Shown piece after piece: positions 1 to 6,481 of a stretch of 9,604 nucleotides of DNA (position 1 is its first letter; every line of letters begins with the position of its first letter). Source of the stretch: Alphaproteobacteria bacterium (GTDB lineage Bacteria; Pseudomonadota; Alphaproteobacteria; Rs-D84). The notes beneath the pieces are model-generated. The model searched no databases and had not been told where the DNA came from. It saw only the letters and a program-made list of their open reading frames with translations. The stretch covers positions 1 to 9,604 of the forward strand of contig JAGBCZ010000043.1 in NCBI GenBank assembly GCA_017937735.1, read 5' to 3'. The position numbers and the translations under genes are program-made.

Positions 1-1
1 G

Positions 2-163
2 GGTGCACGCCGTGCAAACGCTGCTAAATCAGTTATCGTAAATGACGGTATCGATTCTAAACGTATTTCTACTATCTCTTATGGTAAAGAACGCCCATTG
101 GTAAAAGGTACAGGCGAAAAAGTTTGGAAAATGAACCGTAATGCAACAACAACTGTTAAATAA
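2..163 (+). CDS. pal: Pal, peptidoglycan-associated lipoprotein (C-terminal fragment)
   Basis: Only the last 53 codons are present; the gene enters from the left edge and ends at TAA 161-163. The frame reads RANAAKS, then RISTISYGKERP, then W-x-x-N-R, which is the end of the OmpA-like peptidoglycan-binding domain as found in alphaproteobacterial Pal. Pal is an outer-membrane lipoprotein that binds peptidoglycan and works with TolB and the Tol complex in envelope constriction and integrity. The lipobox and most of the domain lie outside the window, so the lipoprotein nature is inferred from the family. The SYGKERP stretch favours Pal over a generic OmpA-domain protein. A strong hairpin terminator follows 23 bases after the stop, so pal appears to be the last gene of its operon. 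Confidence 0.88.
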   Translation, partial: GARRANAAKSVIVNDGIDSKRISTISYGKERPLVKGTGEKVWKMNRNATTTVK

Positions 164-186
164 TAACATTTGTTGAAAAAATATAT

Positions 187-216
187 AAAAAACACCGGTA
201 AAAGCCGGTGTTTTTT
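187..216 (+). terminator. Rho-independent terminator of pal
   Basis: The stem AACACCGG (191-198) pairs with CCGGTGTT (205-212) around the loop TAAAAG. It is extended by AAAA/TTTT on either side, and a T run follows on the plus strand. The A run on the other side means it could also act on the minus strand. The core CCGGTAAAAGCCGG is a variant of the repeated hairpin seen elsewhere in the window. Confidence 0.88.
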
Positions 217-269
217 ATCAGTAAAAAGCATTTAAATTGCTTATCGTTACCAGTCCCTTGTACACACAC

Positions 270-298
270 AAAAAAGCCGGCATTTACCGGCTTTTTTT
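270..298 (-). terminator. Rho-independent terminator of parB (bidirectional form)
   Basis: AAAAAGCCGG (271-280) pairs with CCGGCTTTTT (287-296) around a 6-base loop, giving a 10-bp stem flanked by A and T runs. It lies 7 bases beyond the parB stop. On the minus strand it contains the exact 15-mer GCCGGTAAATGCCGG. With the pal terminator it separates two convergent genes. Confidence 0.88.
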
Positions 299-304
299 GC
301 ATTT

Positions 305-1183
305 TTATTTTGTTATTTTTTCAACCAATTCAAATAACTGATTACGGGTTGCAAAGGATAATATTATCTGCCCTGCCCCGCCACGGCGTTCTGACAGTTT
401 TGCAGAAACACCCAAGGCATTGGATATTTTCTTTTCAATATCACGAACAGTTTGTGCATCAATTGTTCTGGATACGTGTTTTTTCGCACTGGATGCACGT
501 GGGCCAGATTTTACCAAGCGTTCTGTATCAGCAACAGATAATTTATTTGCAATAATTTTGTGTGCCAATTCTTCGGGATTTTCTGCGACAGCAATCGTGC
601 GTGCGTGCGATGCAGACAATTCACCCTGGCCTACTAAATTTTGAACACTATCCGGCAAAGACGTCAACCGCAACATATTGCGAATATAACTTTCTGATTT
701 TCCAATCAGACGTGAAACGTCTGGCATTTCATAATCGCAACATTCCATCAGGTTTTTATACGCATTTGCTTCTTCGATTGGGTTCAGATTTTCACGTTGA
801 ACATTTTCAATCAATGCAATTTCCATCGCATTATTATCATCAATCGTCTTTACCAGCGCTGGAATCTCGGTCAGACCTGCCATTTTTGATGCACGATATC
901 TGCGTTCACCTGCAACAATTTCATACAAATACGGACGATTAGACACACTGCGCAGTAAAATTGGTTGCAAAACACCTTTTTCTTTTATCGAGGCCGCTAA
1001 ATCCGCTAATTCCGCCTCTGTAAATGTTTTTCGTGGCTGATCAGGATTTGCACCAATTTGCGCCAACGGTATTTGTTTTACAACGACACGTTCACTGGGC
1101 GTTAACAATGAAATATCGGGTATTGTGCCACGGGTTGCCTGTAAATCAGCCAAACCACGCCCTAATCCAAACTTATTCGCCAT
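305..1183 (-). CDS. parB: ParB, chromosome-partitioning DNA-binding protein
   Basis: This 292-residue protein has the expected length and architecture. NPDQPRK (46-52) is the first conserved box. GERRYRA (92-98) is the CTP-binding arginine-rich motif, and ENVQREN with LNPIEEA follows at 126-139. A helix-turn-helix spans about 154-173, and the short C-terminal region (about 245-292) fits the dimerisation domain. ParB binds parS sites near the origin, spreads as a CTP-dependent clamp, and is moved apart by ParA. The ATG at 1183 is preceded by AAGGGG at good spacing. The start overlaps the end of parA by 11 bases, which suggests translational coupling. A parS-like palindrome lies upstream of parA. 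MGLGRGL-like N-terminal residues (FGLGRGL, 5-11) match the ParA-interacting end of chromosomal ParBs. Confidence 0.96.
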   Translation of the reverse strand: MANKFGLGRGLADLQATRGTIPDISLLTPSERVVVKQIPLAQIGANPDQPRKTFTEAELADLAASIKEKGVLQPILLRSVSNRPYLYEIVAGERRYRASKMAGLTEIPALVKTIDDNNAMEIALIENVQRENLNPIEEANAYKNLMECCDYEMPDVSRLIGKSESYIRNMLRLTSLPDSVQNLVGQGELSASHARTIAVAENPEELAHKIIANKLSVADTERLVKSGPRASSAKKHVSRTIDAQTVRDIEKKISNALGVSAKLSERRGGAGQIILSFATRNQLFELVEKITK

Positions 1184-1955
1184 AATTTTCCCCTTCGGTT
1201 CTTTGAACTACTTCGGTTGCGACACGCAAATATGCCTGTGCACCAGTTGAATTAAAATCGTAAAACAGCGCAGGCATTCCATGGCTTGGTGCCTCGGACA
1301 CACGGACATTACGTGGAACAACAGTCTTGAAAACCTTATTCCCAAACGCATTACGCACATCATCATCAACCGCACGTGTAACATTATATCTGCGTTCATA
1401 CATAGTCAGCAAAACCCCCAAAATATCCAACCCAGGGTTCCACTTTTCCTTAACCACCGATATTGTATCTGTTAATTGCTGAACACCTTCAAGGGCAAAA
1501 AATTCACACTGTAATGGAATCAAAACACTATCCGCTGCGGCCAATGCGTTTATTGTCAAAAAGCCCAACGCAGGCGGGCAATCCAACAAAATATAATCAT
1601 AGTACGGCAAAATTGGTTGAAATGCATCACGCAAACGATATTCACGATTTTCCATGTCTAATAAATCGATATCAGCACCTGCCAATGCCTGTGATGATGG
1701 CAATAAATGCAACCCCTTAACCGCAGTTGTTAAAATATTATCAGCAATGTTTGCCGTCCCCATAATAACACCATAAACACTTTGACGATGTGACGCACGT
1801 TCAAACCCAAGACCTGTACCGGCATTACCTTGTTGATCCAAATCAATCAACAACACACGCTTTTTTATTGCCGCCAACGATGCACCGATATTTATTGCGG
1901 TTGTTGTTTTGCCAACACCGCCTTTTTGATTTGCAAACGCAATTATATGTGTCAT
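1173..1955 (-). CDS. parA: ParA, chromosome-partitioning ATPase
   Basis: This 260-residue ParA/Soj-type ATPase has the deviant Walker A motif KGGVGKTT (11-18, with the signature lysine at 11), DLDQQGN (38-44) and the Walker B-like ILLDCPP (122-128). The C-terminal PRNVRVSEAPSHGMP segment is typical of chromosomal ParA. It lacks the N-terminal DNA-binding extension of large plasmid ParAs, so it is the short chromosomal type. ATP-bound dimers coat the nucleoid and are released by ParB-parS complexes, which drives origin segregation. The start at 1955 follows a purine-rich ribosome-binding stretch (AGGAAAGGAAA). A promoter-like sequence lies 23-51 bases upstream, and the rsmG terminator separates parA from rsmG, so parAB can be transcribed on its own. 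Confidence 0.96.
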   Translation of the reverse strand: MTHIIAFANQKGGVGKTTTAINIGASLAAIKKRVLLIDLDQQGNAGTGLGFERASHRQSVYGVIMGTANIADNILTTAVKGLHLLPSSQALAGADIDLLDMENREYRLRDAFQPILPYYDYILLDCPPALGFLTINALAAADSVLIPLQCEFFALEGVQQLTDTISVVKEKWNPGLDILGVLLTMYERRYNVTRAVDDDVRNAFGNKVFKTVVPRNVRVSEAPSHGMPALFYDFNSTGAQAYLRVATEVVQRTEGENYGE

Positions 1956-1977
1956 TTTCCTTTCCTATTTTTATACA

Positions 1978-2006
1978 ACAATATAAAAACCAGTCGATTC
2001 GGTCAA
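1978..2006 (-). promoter_or_regulatory. Putative sigma70-type promoter of parAB
   Basis: On the minus strand TTGACC (2006-2001) is separated by 17 bases from TATTGT (1983-1978). This predicts a transcription start about 15 bases before the parA ATG, leaving just enough leader for the AGGAAAGGAAA ribosome-binding stretch. Upstream lies the rsmG terminator, so an independent promoter is expected here. It is prediction by eye only. Confidence 0.5.
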
Positions 2007-2057
2007 GATATTAAAAAACAAAATCAAAAAAACACGTAAAAACAACATACTATAAAA

Positions 2058-2073
2058 ACTTTCACATGAAACA
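2058..2073. promoter_or_regulatory. Candidate parS centromere site (degenerate)
   Basis: ACTTTCACATGAAACA matches 13 of 16 positions of the widely conserved parS TGTTTCACGTGAAACA. The mismatches are the first two bases and one of the two central bases. The inner TTTCA/TGAAA arms are intact. It lies between the rsmG terminator and the parA promoter, a common place for parS or a ParB-bound autoregulatory site. The asymmetric outer arm makes binding strength uncertain, and a perfect parS may lie outside this window. Confidence 0.5.
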
Positions 2074-2092
2074 GCCAACATAAAAACAAAAT

Positions 2093-2120
2093 AAAAATAC
2101 CGGCATTTACCGGCATTTTT
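2093..2120 (-). terminator. Terminator of rsmG
   Basis: On the minus strand AAAAATGCCGG pairs with CCGGTATTTTT around TAAATG. One G-T wobble is tolerated on this strand; on the plus strand the same position would be an A-C mismatch, so it favours minus-strand termination. A T-rich run follows. It contains the exact GCCGGTAAATGCCGG motif. An additional AT-only inverted repeat (2129-2152) lies between it and the rsmG stop. Confidence 0.75.
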
Positions 2121-2178
2121 TAACTTTTTTAAAAATTACACAGTATTTTTAATAACTTAATTGCAATTTCATACGAAA

Positions 2179-2739
2179 TTACCGGCAAAAATCAACAATT
2201 ATTATAAAACCGTCACCTGTTTTTGATGGTATCAACGAATAATTAAAACAATATTTTTGTTTTGCAGTCAAAATTTCAGATTCTATTTCCCGGCCTTTTA
2301 GTAAAAAAAGCCGGTATTTTGTCTTGGCAACATAATCCATTATCTTGGTCAATGACGCAAAGGCACGTGCAGTAAAAACAAAATTATCGTTTTTAGCCGG
2401 TAAATGCCGGACAAATTCTTCGACACGCCCATGATATATCGTCAGGTTTTCCAACCCCAATTGTTCTTTGACGGCCGATAAAAATGCAACTTTTTTACCA
2501 ATTGATTCAATACACGTTACATTCCATCCAAGAATCGCCAACACAACACCCGGAAATCCCGCCCCGCTGCCCAAGTCAATAACATTAACATCATGCGGCA
2601 AAACATCTGCCAATTGTGCAGAATCGGCAAAATGACGGTTCTTGATATCTGCCAGCGTACTGGGCGCAACCAAATTCATGCGACCAGACCACTGGCGCAA
2701 CATATTTTCATATTCTTCAAATTTGACATTATTCTTCAT
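2179..2739 (-). CDS. rsmG: RsmG, 16S rRNA (guanine-N7) methyltransferase
   Basis: RsmG (GidB) methylates G527 (E. coli numbering) of 16S rRNA using S-adenosylmethionine. The protein is 186 residues, slightly shorter than the usual roughly 200-210. It carries N-R-H-F-A-D-S (34-40), the SAM-binding loop DLGSGAGFPG (55-64), the acidic E78 expected to hold the ribose, R125-A-F, and LLKG (146-149). All are RsmG hallmarks. No clear Shine-Dalgarno sequence precedes the ATG at 2739. Only 21 bases separate it from the divergent TPR gene, so its promoter probably lies in that gap or within the start of that gene. In many bacteria it follows mnmG and precedes parAB; here parAB is kept but mnmG is absent. 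The gene contains an internal copy of the GCCGGTAAATGCCGG repeat (2396-2410), encoding residues around H112-L-P-A-K. Confidence 0.94.
   Translation of the reverse strand: MKNNVKFEEYENMLRQWSGRMNLVAPSTLADIKNRHFADSAQLADVLPHDVNVIDLGSGAGFPGVVLAILGWNVTCIESIGKKVAFLSAVKEQLGLENLTIYHGRVEEFVRHLPAKNDNFVFTARAFASLTKIMDYVAKTKYRLFLLKGREIESEILTAKQKYCFNYSLIPSKTGDGFIIIVDFCR
2396..2410. repeat. Intragenic copy of the GCCGGTAAATGCCGG motif
   Basis: This is an exact copy of the 15-mer found in the parB terminator (276-290, minus) and the rsmG terminator (2100-2114, minus), but it sits inside the rsmG reading frame. Its arms CCGG/CCGG flank TAAATG. There is no flanking T run, so it is unlikely to terminate transcription here. 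A partial copy (AAAAAAAGCCGGTA, 2303-2316) lies in the same gene. Confidence 0.7.
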
Positions 2740-2751
2740 AAAGAGTATTCT
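2723..2751 (+). promoter_or_regulatory. Putative promoter of the TPR-gpsA operon
   Basis: A perfect TTGACA (2723-2728) is followed after 17 bases by TATTCT (2746-2751). The element overlaps the first codons of rsmG on the opposite strand. The predicted transcription start falls about 2-4 bases before the ATG at 2761, so the mRNA would be nearly or fully leaderless, which fits the lack of a well-placed Shine-Dalgarno sequence. Confidence 0.5.
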
Positions 2752-2760
2752 ATCATAATC

Positions 2761-4377
2761 ATGAGAAAAATAGAAAGTTTATTTATCGGTATCAGTTTGA
2801 TTGCTGCGCTGTCCATAACAGGCAGTGCAATATGGCACACAACAAACAACAGTAAAGTAAATGATACGTACCATTTCCCAGAAACACAATTTGGGGCATT
2901 TTTAGCAGCACAGCACGCAATTTACGTTAATGATTTTGACACAGCAGAAAAATTAACCAACGAATTAAAACATACTGAATATACAGTCGTTAATAACACA
3001 AAATTAATATCTGAATATTTATCCGGCAAATTGCCCGCAGATGCGAAATTATTACGCGAAGAAAAAACGCTGCCTGCCAAATTCATATACGAAGCGTGGT
3101 TGGTGCAAAATGACAAATGGCAAGAAATGCACAATCGCCATAAAAAAGACGATTCTGCACTGATTGCACCGTTCAGAATATGGCCTGCAATCGCCAATAA
3201 TTGGCGCACAAATACGTTTAAATATATCGACAGTTTGCCTGTTAATGATTCGTGGCGTGAATTTGTTCGTGGACAAATCTATGCAGAACTGGGCGACATT
3301 GATACTGCTGCAAAACATTTTGATTTGGTTAACACAGATTTCATGAATATAAACGATTACATGTATCTGATGTCTTTTTATACGCATCATAATATGCAGG
3401 ACAGGGCAGGGGAATTAAAATCAAAATACACCACCAGACCCGCAGGTATGTTCTTGATTGATTATGACACATATCCAGACTGGTCCGTATATAGCGGTTA
3501 TAAAAATGCAATGGCATTCAGTTTGATACAAAACGTGTCACACACACAAATATTGATGTATTCTGATTTGGCAATGCTGATGTTACGTTTTGCACAAATT
3601 ATCGCACCAGAAATGTCTGATAACACAGATGCACTAAACTATTACCTGGGACAGTTCTTGTATACGAACACAGGCGATTATAATAAATATTTTTCAAAAA
3701 TAAGCGAAGCCAGCCCGTTCTATCCATTTGTCGCACTGCGTAACGCAGAAAAAACAGACGATATTGAGACAATGGAAAAGGCATTAAAACAATTTCCACT
3801 GTTTGTACCTGTAATCAATAAAACCATTGGATATTATATAAAAACAGGCAATATGCGGGCGGCACTGCGTGTTATCAATCGTGCATTAAAAAATAAAAAT
3901 CTGGACGATGCGGGCAGGGCGTTTTTCACAAAATCACGTGCCCAGATATATTATTCTTTTGGCGATTATGATGCCGCACAGGCAGATATAAAATTCGCAT
4001 CAAAACATTTAAAGGTCGATGCAGAAATCGTATCGTTACAGGCAAAAATCTGGGCGAAACAAAACCGTGAAATTGAAGAAGCATACAAATACGCAATGAC
4101 ACTGGTTGCGAAAAACCCATCTGATATTATGGCATGGGATACGCTGGGGGTTGTGGTCGCTGCACGTGAAGGTACGTATGCTGCACTGGATGTTTTAGAA
4201 CGTGTTGGTGAAATATCACAAACACATTCACCGTTATATGTGCACTTGGGGGACATATATGAATCAATCGGCGACTATGACAAGGCCCGCCAATCATATA
4301 TGCGTGCAATTGATTTATCTGATGATGGATTAACAGTTATCCCCGAAATCGAAAGAAAAATAAGGAAACTAAAATGA
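2761..4377 (+). CDS. Membrane-anchored tetratricopeptide-repeat protein, function unknown
   Basis: This is a 538-residue protein when started at ATG 2761. The frame stays open further upstream, but that extension is antisense to rsmG, and 2761 gives a sensible N-terminus. Residues 1-6 include R and K, and 7-25 form one hydrophobic segment, so it is a signal anchor or uncleaved signal peptide with the rest probably periplasmic. A conserved-looking FGAFLAAQHAIYVNDFDTAEK (43-63) resembles the opening repeat of a broadly distributed alphaproteobacterial TPR family. Helical repeats run through the protein, and the clearest TPR is near the C-terminus (HLGDIYESIGDYDKARQSY). TPRs normally mediate protein contacts. 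No enzymatic motif was recognised. Its stop overlaps the gpsA start as ATGA, which suggests coupled expression but not necessarily a shared pathway. Confidence 0.82.
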   Translation: MRKIESLFIGISLIAALSITGSAIWHTTNNSKVNDTYHFPETQFGAFLAAQHAIYVNDFDTAEKLTNELKHTEYTVVNNTKLISEYLSGKLPADAKLLREEKTLPAKFIYEAWLVQNDKWQEMHNRHKKDDSALIAPFRIWPAIANNWRTNTFKYIDSLPVNDSWREFVRGQIYAELGDIDTAAKHFDLVNTDFMNINDYMYLMSFYTHHNMQDRAGELKSKYTTRPAGMFLIDYDTYPDWSVYSGYKNAMAFSLIQNVSHTQILMYSDLAMLMLRFAQIIAPEMSDNTDALNYYLGQFLYTNTGDYNKYFSKISEASPFYPFVALRNAEKTDDIETMEKALKQFPLFVPVINKTIGYYIKTGNMRAALRVINRALKNKNLDDAGRAFFTKSRAQIYYSFGDYDAAQADIKFASKHLKVDAEIVSLQAKIWAKQNREIEEAYKYAMTLVAKNPSDIMAWDTLGVVVAAREGTYAALDVLERVGEISQTHSPLYVHLGDIYESIGDYDKARQSYMRAIDLSDDGLTVIPEIERKIRKLK

Positions 4378-5237
4378 AAATAGGCGTAATTGGGGCAGGC
4401 GCATGGGGCACTGCACTGGCAATAACCGCAGGTCGTGGCGGTAACGAAACAATATTGTGGTCGTATGACGGACAATACAAAGAATTTGACGGCGTTGCAT
4501 TGCCAAGCAATCTGTCTGTTACCAAAGAATTATCAGATGTAAAAGATACAGATGTATGGCTGATTGTTACACCATCTGCATTTTTTCGTGAAACATTAAA
4601 GAAAGCACGTGCGCATTATAATGGGCAACCTGTTATTATCTGCACCAAGGGCGCAGAATGTTCAACAGGCGAATTTATGTCTGAAATCTTACACGATGTA
4701 TTACCAGAATGCGTTGATTTTGGCGTGCTATCTGGGCCACAATTCGCAGCCGAGGTTGCACAAGGAATCCCAACAGGTTCAACGTTGGCAGGAACAAATA
4801 ACGCAATTATTGCCGCACAACAGGCGTTAAACAAACTGTATCTGGACCCAATTAGTGACGTTATCGGCACAGAAATTTGCGGTGTCGGCAAAAATGCAGC
4901 CGCACTTATCAGTGGATACAATTCTGTTATGGCATCTGGCGAAAATGAACGTGCGTTATTATTTACACGTGTATGGGGCGATGTTGTAAAAATTGGGGTC
5001 GCATCCGGCGCCCAGGCAATAACATTTTTAGGACTGTGTGGTTTGGGCGATTTATTCTTGTCTGCAACCAGCGTTACCAGCCGTAACTATTCTGGGGGAA
5101 TTGCAATTGCAAATGGACAAAAACCAGAAGGTACAGTCGAAGGTATTCATGCATTATGCGGTTTAATTGAACGTGCAAAAAGTTTGGGCATAGACGTTCC
5201 TGTACTGGAAGAAATGAAAAGAAAATTAAAACTATAA
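4374..5237 (+). CDS. gpsA: GpsA, glycerol-3-phosphate dehydrogenase [NAD(P)+], short form
   Basis: GpsA reduces dihydroxyacetone phosphate to sn-glycerol 3-phosphate, the backbone for phospholipid synthesis, in the cytoplasm. The N-terminal Rossmann motif GAGAWG is at 7-12 and TKG at 91-93. SGPQFAAEV (120-128) matches the family SGPxFAxE signature. K173-N matches the catalytic-lysine region, and GLGDL (223-227) with SRN (236-238) completes the active-site set. At 287 residues it is clearly shorter than the usual roughly 330. By comparison with the E. coli protein the losses seem to be after W29, in the loop after SRN, and at the C-terminal tail, which stops soon after VPVLEEM. The essential motifs remain, so it is probably functional. 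AAGGA (4362-4366) precedes the ATG. It overlaps the upstream TPR gene by four bases. Confidence 0.93.
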   Translation: MKIGVIGAGAWGTALAITAGRGGNETILWSYDGQYKEFDGVALPSNLSVTKELSDVKDTDVWLIVTPSAFFRETLKKARAHYNGQPVIICTKGAECSTGEFMSEILHDVLPECVDFGVLSGPQFAAEVAQGIPTGSTLAGTNNAIIAAQQALNKLYLDPISDVIGTEICGVGKNAAALISGYNSVMASGENERALLFTRVWGDVVKIGVASGAQAITFLGLCGLGDLFLSATSVTSRNYSGGIAIANGQKPEGTVEGIHALCGLIERAKSLGIDVPVLEEMKRKLKL

Positions 5238-5265
5238 AAAAAGCCGGTAAACACCGGCTTTTTTT
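5236..5265. terminator. Bidirectional terminator between gpsA and macA-like gene
   Basis: AAAAAAAGCCGGT (5236-5248) pairs with ACCGGCTTTTTTT (5253-5265) around a 4-base AAAC loop, a 13-bp stem with A and T runs on both sides. It starts within the gpsA stop codon and ends within the stop codon of the convergent gene, so one hairpin can serve both operons. The core GCCGGTAAACACCGGC belongs to the repeated hairpin family of this window. Confidence 0.92.
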
Positions 5266-6481
5266 ATGGTCTTGGACCACGCATAGGATTGCCCATTTTT
5301 TGATTATTTTTATTCGATGACATTGAACCAACACGACCGGTCACAATTTTATCACCAACCTGAATTTCATCAGAAATAATTTCTGTTTCTGTGGCCGTAG
5401 ATAAACCCTTGGCGTACGGAATCATCATTAGTTCACCATCACGCAATATCGCCAAATGTGTCTTTGGGGTTGCACCATTGGCATCCGTGGTTATATTATC
5501 AAAACTGCGTACCAAAAACGCAGAATTAGAAGCCTTCCATACATTATCACGTTCGGAAATAATAATTGTTACAAATGCAGTCATCCCAGGCATTAAACGT
5601 AAATCAGTATTGTCTACATTGATAACAACTGTATAAACAACAACATTTGATGTTGTCGTTGGTGACAATCGAATCTGTCGGACGATACCGTTAAACGTTT
5701 CCGTTGGATATGCATCAACAGAAAAAGATACATTTTGTCCTTCTTTGATGACACCAATGTCCGCTTCGGATACAGATGTTTCAATTTGCATTTTTGTTAA
5801 ATCTTCGGCAATTTCAAACAAGTCTGGGGTTTGGAAAGAAGCAGCAACAGTTTGTCCAACGTCAACCTTGCGCGAAATAACAGTTCCATCAACAGGCGAT
5901 GCAATTGTTGCATATCCCAAATTTGTAACCGCGCGATCGTATTGTGATTGCATACGATTTACAGACTGTTCTGATTGTTCGTATGCTGTTTGTGATTGTT
6001 CCATTTCTGCACGTGAAATCATGTCACCTTCGTACAGCATTTTATTACGTTCATATTCATTTTTTGCAAAGTTGCGCTGTGAAATCGCACTGTCCAAAGA
6101 TGCACGTGCTTCGTCAACAGATGCCTGTAATACAGACGGTTCGATTGTTAATAAAATATCGCCTTTTTTTACCTTGGAATTAAAGTCAACATACAAATTA
6201 TCGATTGTTCCAGAAACCTGTGAACCAACGTTTACAGTATTTACAGGTTGTATTTCGCCTGTTGCACTGACCACATGGCGCAAATCACCACGTGTGATGT
6301 TTATTGTTGCATATTCTAGTTTATTATCAGATTTTCGCATAAACAAAAATATGCCACCGCCAACCAAAATAGCCAACAACAAAATCCACCACTTTTTACG
6401 CCATATAAACCGAAAGATACGTCCGATTAACAATGGACGTTTTTGTTGTGGTACAACGTTTATGCTTTTCTTATTCGCCAT
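5264..6481 (-). CDS. MacA-like periplasmic adaptor (membrane fusion protein, HlyD/RND-MFP family)
   Basis: This 405-residue protein starts at ATG 6481 (MANKKS). The frame continues 61 codons further upstream into tolC, but AAGGAG nine bases before 6481 and the basic N-terminus decide for this start. Residues 31-48 are one inner-membrane helix. Two half lipoyl motifs (about 82-115 and 190-215, ending GTVISRKVDVGQTV) flank a coiled-coil hairpin (about 117-187). A beta-barrel region with VSEADIGVIKEGQ (237-249) and a membrane-proximal domain follow. This order and the VSEADI motif resemble MacA, the adaptor linking the MacB ABC exporter to TolC. It overlaps the upstream tolC-like gene by 11 bases. 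No MacB or other transporter gene is adjacent, so substrate and inner-membrane partner are unknown. The tail (381-405) is polar and rich in N, G, P, M and R. Confidence 0.88.
   Translation of the reverse strand: MANKKSINVVPQQKRPLLIGRIFRFIWRKKWWILLLAILVGGGIFLFMRKSDNKLEYATINITRGDLRHVVSATGEIQPVNTVNVGSQVSGTIDNLYVDFNSKVKKGDILLTIEPSVLQASVDEARASLDSAISQRNFAKNEYERNKMLYEGDMISRAEMEQSQTAYEQSEQSVNRMQSQYDRAVTNLGYATIASPVDGTVISRKVDVGQTVAASFQTPDLFEIAEDLTKMQIETSVSEADIGVIKEGQNVSFSVDAYPTETFNGIVRQIRLSPTTTSNVVVYTVVINVDNTDLRLMPGMTAFVTIIISERDNVWKASNSAFLVRSFDNITTDANGATPKTHLAILRDGELMMIPYAKGLSTATETEIISDEIQVGDKIVTGRVGSMSSNKNNQKMGNPMRGPRP

Noticed and set aside
1305..1320. Second parS-like site GACATTACGTGGAACA inside parA
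   Set aside because: Only the right half matches a parS half-site (10 of 16 overall), and the bases encode the conserved VPRNVRV segment of ParA.
2129..2152. AT-only inverted repeat TTAAAAAT/ATTTTTAA after rsmG
   Set aside because: It has no GC pairs in the stem, so it is too weak to list as a separate terminator next to the strong one at 2093-2120.
1956..2178. Possible replication origin between parA and rsmG
   Set aside because: The region is AT-rich and near parAB, but I see no DnaA-box-like TTATCCACA sequences and the space is filled by a terminator, a parS-like site and a promoter.
2593..2760. Upstream extension of the TPR protein to 2593
   Set aside because: It runs antisense through the start of rsmG, and the residues before 2761 do not form a signal sequence, whereas 2761 opens directly into a signal anchor.
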